Origin: Bacteroides reticulotermitis JCM 10512
GTDB taxonomy: Bacteria > Bacteroidota > Bacteroidia > Bacteroidales > Bacteroidaceae
Assembly (NCBI RefSeq): GCF_000517545.1
Contig: NZ_BAIV01000001.1
Span: 1-64,000, forward strand
Reading direction: 5' to 3'
Length of the DNA stretch: 64,000 nucleotides
Shown here: piece after piece, positions 59,116 through 64,000 of the stretch
Layout of the letters: every line of letters begins with the position of its first letter
Position numbering within the stretch: the stretch's first letter is position 1
Position numbers and translations under genes: made by a program
Notes under the pieces: generated by a model
Seen by the model: only the letters and a program-made list of their open reading frames with translations
Database searches by the model: none
Told to the model about the DNA's origin: nothing

Positions 59116-59969
59116 TGCTTTAAGCGGTGACAGCTTTGTTATAATTTTCAACCGTGCTGTTTCGTTTGCGACCTTTCCTTGGTGGAAGTGTTTCCGGCAT
59201 GGCGTTGTCGGTTCTCCGAAATCATTTTCTTTCCCAGCAGGTAATCATTCAGGTCATTGTATTCCGCGTAACAGGCAGATTTGTCTTTAACCGGACATCC
59301 GGCTTCTGCCATTTGGCAGAATGCTTGCTTTCCTGCAGGATCATTATCCAGCAGACAGAAAGCACTCTTATATTCTTTTAATATCGGGATAGCCTTGCCT
59401 ACATTGCTGACCGAATTTAATACGATATAATCGGCAGACTGCCCGCTAGCGGGGCGCATTGATTTGAGTGTGAGGTATGACAGGTAGTCCATGAAACCTT
59501 CGACTACGATACAATGGTCGCCGCCGTTTTTAATATGTGTAATCTCCTTGGGAGAGATGCTCCCTTTCAGGTATTTGTTGCGGATCTCATACCCGCCGCT
59601 CCGGTTGGCAAAGGCCACGGCAAAATACCATTTGCCCTTGTTCTCGAAATGCACTTCCTTGCAAGTCTTCCGGGCAATTTCGGGCAAGATACCTCTTTCC
59701 TTGAGATAATCCAGCAAGACCGGGTTCGTCAGCGGATCAACACGTACCTGCCGGTAACCGGCAACCTGCGGCTCCGGCTTCCTGACAGAGGTGGCAGGCC
59801 GGAAAGCAGCCGGGAAATGTCCCTCTATCGCTTTTAACGCATAAGAGATATCCTTCGTCTTTTGCAGCTTCATCGCCAGGGTGATGGTGTCCCCTCCCTG
59901 TCCGATACGTAGGCTCGGTACAGAACGCCTTACTGCCTTTCGGCAGTAGGTTTTCCCGTACCTGCCCCC

Positions 59970-60003
59970 AAACCGTACTTGCATGTCTCCACGCATACGG
60001 CTC
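59970..60003 (-). ncRNA. Group II intron domain V
   Basis: GAGCCGTATGC, loop GTGGAGACAT, then GCAAGTACGGTTTG forms the 34-nt domain V hairpin with the AGC catalytic triad. It lies about 20 bp after the LtrA stop, as usual. Confidence 0.8.
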
Positions 60004-60021
60004 TCCGTTGATAACATGACT

Positions 60022-61830
60022 TTATTTAGCATGGCTGTGTATTTTGGCATAACACTTTTCACAGACAACCAATGTCTTCCTATGCTTTTCAAGCATCAGC
60101 CTGTCGCATTCAGTTTTTCCTTTAAGCTGATTTAGCTTTCTGACATGACGCATGACTACAGGTCCGACTTTTCCACATAATTCACATGTTCTCGCATCCA
60201 ATCGCTCAGTAAGTGTCGGCTGTGGAATTGCGATTGTGTAGGATAAGTCGTTTACCTCCGTATAGTACATTGGTGGTTTACGTTTGAATCCCTCATTATA
60301 GAATTTCCTGTACCGTAATTTACCTTTTGCATCCTGATATGGCACTATAATGTCATTCCCAACCTTATATTTGTCAATGACTTTGCTTACAGTGCTATTG
60401 GTTTTTCCTGCAATGGTATGGTACATACTGTACTCCATGATGTATCCAAACTTTGAGAGCGCGTATGCCACGTTGTTGGCAATGCAGTAGTAGTTGTAGA
60501 ACCCTCTGATTTCAGAGTTATATGCCGCCACTATGTCCTCGATTTTCTTCTTCATAAGATTGCCTCTGAACTTTGCAAACCAAACTTGTCGGCCATTTTC
60601 TACCTTGTATCTGATGGCGCTGTATTCTTCCAGTTTGTTCCGCACCGTTTCTATGGCGACCTTTAGGACTATCTTACCGTTGTAATAACGGGCTGGCACA
60701 TTGTTCTTGTCCCGCTTGATAGCATCAGACTTACGGACTGAAACATCGAAGCCAAGAAATTTCGCGGGCTTTTGTGCGTTTGTTATCAATGTCTTTTCCT
60801 GTGACAGTTCCAGCTTGAGGTTTTCTTCCATATACTTGGTAATGTCCGACTTGATTTTAACGCACTCTGCCTTGCTTCCGATAACACCAATGAGGAAATC
60901 ATCTGCGTATCTTACGTATCGAAGCCTTCTGTATGTTTCATCCATACTGTCTCTGCTCTCAATCTTTTGCCTTTCACGTCTCAGTTTCTCATACTCATCC
61001 CTAAGCTGTAATCTGACATCTGCATCCTGTATGTTCTTGATGCTTTTAAGGATGCGTTGCATCTTATCGCTAAGTTGCTTGTATTCTTTGGTGATGTGTC
61101 TTTCTTTTCCCTTATTGAAGCGTAGGGCGTATTCTTCCATATACTTGTCAAAATTATCAAGATAAATGTTTGCCAGTATAGGACTGATATTACCGCCTTG
61201 TGGAGTTCCCTTGTTTGTATTATGAAACTTCCAGTCTTCAATATATCCCGCATTCAACAACTTGCGGATAAGCCTTAGAAATCTATCATCGGCAATCCGT
61301 TTCCGCAAAGTTGCAATCAATACATTGTGGTCTATGTTGTCGAAGAATCCTTTAATGTCTCCTTCCACAAACCATTTTGTACCTGTAAATGTCTTTTGGA
61401 TATGGGTCAATGCGGTATGGCAGCTTCTGTTTGGTCTGAATCCATGTGAGGTGTTTGCAAACACCTCTTCATAGACGGCTTCAAGAATCATGCGCACCAC
61501 CTCCTGTACAAGTTTGTCCTCAAAGGAAGGAATTCCAAGCGGTCTTTTCTTACCGTTTTTCTTGGGTATGTATATCCTTTTTGCCGGATTAGGCTTGTAA
61601 GACTCATCTCTCAAAGATGCAATGACTTTGTTTATTCTTTGAAGACTCATCCGATTGATGGTTTTCCCATCCGTACCGGGTGTCATATTGCCTGGTTTGG
61701 CGTAAATACGCTGGTAAGCAACATGAAACATCTCCTCATTGAATAAGATACGGTACAGCCTTTCGAACTTGTAATCCGAAACTTTACCATGCTTGTTTAA
61801 AGCTTTTAATACTTGCTCAGGACTTCTCAT
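60022..61830 (-). CDS. ltrA: Group II intron reverse transcriptase/maturase
   Basis: 602 aa. RT blocks in order: RIYIPKKNGKKRPLGIPSFEDKL, GFRPNRSCHTAL, FVEGDIKGFFDNIDH, GTPQGGNISPILANIYL, and the catalytic YADDF (RYVRYADDFLIGV, about residue 305). KTLITNAQKPAKFLGFDV, the maturase X domain and a C-terminal HNH-like zinc region (CELCGK, VVCEKCYAKIH) follow. It performs splicing assistance and retrohoming. Frame intact, so this intron probably arrived or stayed active more recently than the lesions in its host. Confidence 0.95.
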   Translation of the reverse strand: MRSPEQVLKALNKHGKVSDYKFERLYRILFNEEMFHVAYQRIYAKPGNMTPGTDGKTINRMSLQRINKVIASLRDESYKPNPAKRIYIPKKNGKKRPLGIPSFEDKLVQEVVRMILEAVYEEVFANTSHGFRPNRSCHTALTHIQKTFTGTKWFVEGDIKGFFDNIDHNVLIATLRKRIADDRFLRLIRKLLNAGYIEDWKFHNTNKGTPQGGNISPILANIYLDNFDKYMEEYALRFNKGKERHITKEYKQLSDKMQRILKSIKNIQDADVRLQLRDEYEKLRRERQKIESRDSMDETYRRLRYVRYADDFLIGVIGSKAECVKIKSDITKYMEENLKLELSQEKTLITNAQKPAKFLGFDVSVRKSDAIKRDKNNVPARYYNGKIVLKVAIETVRNKLEEYSAIRYKVENGRQVWFAKFRGNLMKKKIEDIVAAYNSEIRGFYNYYCIANNVAYALSKFGYIMEYSMYHTIAGKTNSTVSKVIDKYKVGNDIIVPYQDAKGKLRYRKFYNEGFKRKPPMYYTEVNDLSYTIAIPQPTLTERLDARTCELCGKVGPVVMRHVRKLNQLKGKTECDRLMLEKHRKTLVVCEKCYAKIHSHAK

Positions 61831-62391
61831 AATGTCTCACACATTTTCCATTATTTGTATTAAGTTATCTAACTGCTTCCCTTCGCCATGTACAAGGCTT
61901 TCCCTTGCTCGGACTACTACGGAAGCTCCGTTCCCATGTCAGATATTCAGGGTCCTATGCCCATAGCCTTACGGCATTCTGATTTAGGGAATCCCCATTT
62001 GCTTTCACAATAACTGTTTGGCTCGGCAGACTGTCGGATGCGACTTACGTTCCTATTCCACTTATTGTGGTTGCTCTGAAGCCAGCTCCTGCTCCATTGT
62101 AATTTCGGTTTACATGGGGTGCTTCAGCCCGACGTGAATCAAATACCTTTCGTCGGGGCTGGTACGTGTGCAGCAGAACTATCGTTCAACCAATCAGGCT
62201 TCATCCTTGTGTCTGTCTTTTCCTCTCGCCATGCAGTCGCAGCTTGGTATTTAGCTGACTAATGACTTTACCGACATGCTTTTGTCACCTTTGGATTTCT
62301 CCTCCAGCTAAGTCGTTGAGGATAGGTCTGTTGAACTCTAACCTAATCTCTTGCCATAGAGATATTTATTGTGTAGCCTATATGGGCGCAT
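61831..62391 (-). ncRNA. Group II intron 5' RNA domains (I-III)
   Basis: About 560 bp of structured, gene-free sequence between the intron 5' end and the LtrA start. Exon-binding sites were not assigned by eye. Confidence 0.6.
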
Positions 62392-62576
62392 CGAAATCAT
62401 ATCATAGGTTACGGGATGTGCTCACCTTGAAAGAAGGTGTCTTCTCCTCACGGAAAGGAGAACAATACCAGATACAGTCCCCGTGTTGTCTGACCGGGGA
62501 AAATCCCATTTGCCGGAGATAATCCTCCAACGGAATGCGTTTAGCTTCTTCAATATTCATAGTATAACGGATTGGA

Positions 62577-63184
62577 TTAATGACTCTTTTTATAACGTGA
62601 ATCCCTCAGTATCACCCATTGCAGGGGATTCTGTGGCTTTCCGTTTTTTCTCAGTTCAAAATGCAGGTGGTTGCCGGTCGCGATACCGGTATGCCCGACA
62701 TTGCCAATATGCCGGCCCATGCGGACGTCGTTTCCCTTTTTCACATACATTTTACTCAAGTGCGCATACAGCGTGGAAAAGCCACCCGCATGCCGGATTT
62801 CGACGTACCAGCCGTAACTGCTGCTGTACCGGGCTTCAACGACCTTCCCGTTTCCCGAAGCATAGACCGGCGTGCCATAAGGTGCGGCTATATCCACTCC
62901 GGCATGGAGTACCCTTTTCTTTCTCACCGGATGCATCCTTATTCCGAAACCGGAAGAGAGGGCAAACCTCCTCCGGCTCTCATTCAAGGGGAATATAATA
63001 GGATAATCAGCCAGTACGGTTACCGGCAACCGGCTGTTTCATACGAAAGATTTTCACTGCCGGGCGGAATGGATACGCAGATGATTGAACTGAGTCCGCT
63101 TCTGAACTCCTTCGATGGGGATTGTGTAAAAGCCGGACATGACAATAAGTGACAGAACATGACAATCAATGACAACTTCTTCAT
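62577..63184 (-). pseudogene. M23 peptidoglycan endopeptidase, frameshifted
   Basis: About 202 aa when joined. Signal peptide MKKLSLIVMFCHLLSCPAFT from ATG 63184, then a short linker; one base is missing near 63040. The M23 (lysostaphin-like) domain follows: GFGIRMHPVRKKRVLHAGVD (His and Asp zinc ligands), YGTPVYASGNGKV and HTGIATGNHLHFEL (HLHFE zinc site). It opens the cell wall locally for the transfer channel (family role). The GTCA array covers its signal-peptide codons. Ends 17 bp before the primase start, so one operon. Confidence 0.82.
63140..63173 (-). promoter_or_regulatory. 10-bp phased GTCA array over the M23 gene start
   Basis: On the plus strand TGAC starts at 63140, 63150, 63160 and 63170, exactly 10 bp apart, so GTCA repeats on the coding strand. 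It lies within the first 15 codons of the M23 gene and about 30 bp downstream of a promoter-like box. Position suggests repression or roadblock if a protein binds. Confidence 0.55.
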
Positions 63185-63202
63185 AATCAATTTATTTAAT
63201 GG

Positions 63203-63210
63203 CAAAGATA
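63203..63210 (-). promoter_or_regulatory. Bacteroides -7 promoter element (TATCTTTG) of the M23-primase operon
   Basis: TATCTTTG on the minus strand, 19 bp before the M23 ATG, with a TTTG upstream that could serve as a -33 box at a shorter than usual distance. Confidence 0.45.
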
Positions 63211-63258
63211 GTAATTTTACCCTTGCAAATGATTCATTAATCTTTAAAATTAACGTAT

Positions 63259-64000
63259 ATGGACAATGTAAACTTAGCCCCTGAAAACAACGGAGCAACT
63301 CAGGAACACGGGTATCTGATGGCGTATGACAAGAAAGAGCAGAAAGCCAAAGGAGTAAAAGGAATCGCAGCGAATGGCGAACTGGAAACGCTCGAAGCCA
63401 ATGAAGCGGACAAAGGCCAGTTCATCAAGGTGGACCAGAGAGGTAACTTCTTCACCAACTTCGGAAAGAACTTTCTCTACCATTACAACAATCCGAGACG
63501 TTACTCCTTGTACAACATCCCGAAAGAAACACCTGTAGAGCAGGCCAAAGAAAAAATAGAGGCAGCGCAGCTACCACAGAACGAAGCGGTAAGAAAAGAG
63601 CTGGCTTCGACCAGGGTGTATAACAACCACCGTTATAATGAACGGGAAATCAATTGGGAACAGGCTGCCAGATATGGCATTACCCCGGATGTCCTGAAAA
63701 ATTCGAAGGACAGTCTTGAAAGGATGTTGCAAGGGAAATCTTCCGCTGTAGCCTTCCATATAGCCAAACCTTCCGAGCTGGGTCGTGAAAGTGGTGATGC
63801 TAAACTCTCCCTGTTCCGTGATGAGAATGGTGTGGTCAAGTTTGACATCCATTATATCCGTCAGGCTCCCAAAGTGGGTGAAGATTACAGGGGATACACA
63901 TTGACGGAGGCCGATCTCAAGACATTGAACCAGACCGGCAACCTGGGTAAAACAGTCGACATGGTCATTGATTACCGTACCAAGGAAACCAAGCCCTGCT
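63259..64000 (+). CDS. DUF4099/DUF3945-type CTn protein, partial
   Basis: The frame from ATG 63259 (MDNVNLAPENNGATQEHGYL) stays open to the window end (247 codons). INWEQAARYGITPDVLKNSKDSL followed by MLQGKSSAVAFHI and KLSLFRDENGVVKFDIHYI is the repeat-like pattern of the large DUF4099/DUF3945 proteins found in Bacteroidales conjugative elements. Function unknown in the family. Divergent from the M23 gene, with about 75 bp shared upstream DNA. TGG codons are intact here. Confidence 0.75.
   Translation, partial: MDNVNLAPENNGATQEHGYLMAYDKKEQKAKGVKGIAANGELETLEANEADKGQFIKVDQRGNFFTNFGKNFLYHYNNPRRYSLYNIPKETPVEQAKEKIEAAQLPQNEAVRKELASTRVYNNHRYNEREINWEQAARYGITPDVLKNSKDSLERMLQGKSSAVAFHIAKPSELGRESGDAKLSLFRDENGVVKFDIHYIRQAPKVGEDYRGYTLTEADLKTLNQTGNLGKTVDMVIDYRTKETKPC

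Larger units (their letters stand above)
59905..62391 (-). mobile_element. Group II intron inserted in the primase gene
   Basis: About 2.49 kb. The 5' end reads ATGCGCCCATATAGG, one base off the canonical GTGCG start. The 3' end carries domain V and a domain VI-like stem (TACTGCCGAAAGGCAGTA) before GTAT. The encoded LtrA-type protein lies in domain IV. Exact ends are uncertain by about 3 bp because the target site can be split in more than one way. The intron is in the same orientation as its host gene, so splicing could rescue it. Confidence 0.85.
59148..62560 (-). pseudogene. CTn primase (CHC2 zinc finger plus Toprim), split by a group II intron, internal TGA
   Basis: The first exon starts at 62560 (MNIEEAKRIPLEDYLRQMGF) and carries the CHC2-like DCIWYCSPFREEKTPSFKV; codon 53 is TGA (62402-62404), where the family has Trp in NLWYDF. 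The intron interrupts the GATTTCG/GGACAGG site. The second exon (to 59148) continues GQGGDTITLAMKLQ and has the Toprim motifs HCIVVEGFMDYLSYL and FCLLDNDPAGKQ. Joined, about 307 aa. It primes second-strand synthesis after transfer (family role). Splicing would restore the frame except for the TGA. The intron ORF overlaps nothing of the exons. Confidence 0.83.

Noticed and set aside
54374..62560. Genetic code 4 (TGA as Trp) for the whole element
   Set aside because: Many TGG codons remain in the same genes, and TGA ends rteB, the amidoligase and the octapeptide ORFs at sensible places. Kept only as partial readthrough or error in the findings.
1..64000. tRNA or rRNA genes
   Set aside because: No cloverleaf with GGTTCRA-type arm or rRNA-like stretch noticed on either strand, though a covariance search was not possible.

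Overview
The window reads as a Bacteroides (Bacteroidales) chromosome carrying an integrated CTnDOT-family conjugative transposon (CTn/ICE) with a large polysaccharide utilization locus (PUL) as cargo. The host call rests on SusC/SusD pairs, a hybrid two-component regulator, TAnnTTTG promoters, rteA/rteB/rteC and the Bacteroidales tra/mob genes. The PUL is visibly more AT-rich than the transfer genes around it, as expected if the two have different histories.

Layout. (1) 1-4.8 kb: leftward transfer genes (traE fragment, traD-like, DUF3408, ParA-like traA), then a small amidoligase operon and a rightward YfcE-like phosphodiesterase. Between traD and traE lie four tandem 8-codon ORFs. (2) 4.8-5.75 kb: a hairpin-rich junction with no recognised gene. 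(3) 5.75-47.9 kb: the PUL, all rightward: GH88, hybrid two-component regulator, ECF sigma factor, two SusC/SusD pairs, a CBM6-type surface lipoprotein, three alginate-lyase-like proteins (one fused to GH51), three GH43, GH31, a SASA esterase, GH3, GH28 and GH39. (4) 48-49 kb: a decayed GH3 copy and an orphan coding fragment. (5) 49-53.6 kb: rteA-rteB-rteC, without tetQ upstream. (6) 53.7-59 kb: a small secreted protein, mobA, mobB, a TraG-type coupling ATPase and a D12-class adenine methylase. (7) 59-64 kb, leftward: a primase split by a group II intron, preceded by an M23 peptidase; a rightward DUF4099-type gene runs off the end.

How the genes work together. Surface SusC/SusD complexes and the CBM protein capture and import a uronic-acid-rich glycan. 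The lyase-like proteins cut it, GH88 removes the unsaturated uronyl end, and the arabinosidase, xylosidase and esterase families trim side chains. The hybrid regulator and the ECF factor probably control uptake: the ECF gene and susC1 share an upstream element at identical spacing from their promoters. The rte, mob and tra genes would move the whole unit between cells. Similar PUL-on-ICE arrangements are known for seaweed PULs, but this enzyme set has no sulfatase and no obvious match to a named glycan.

Two cautions. About eighteen genes need a one- or two-base deletion (never an insertion) to be restored to full length, which looks like consensus error or decay. Separately, seven in-frame TGA codons sit where Trp is expected, all in transfer-region genes and none in the PUL. 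Genes with such lesions are listed as pseudogenes over their full extent, with the probable product named.
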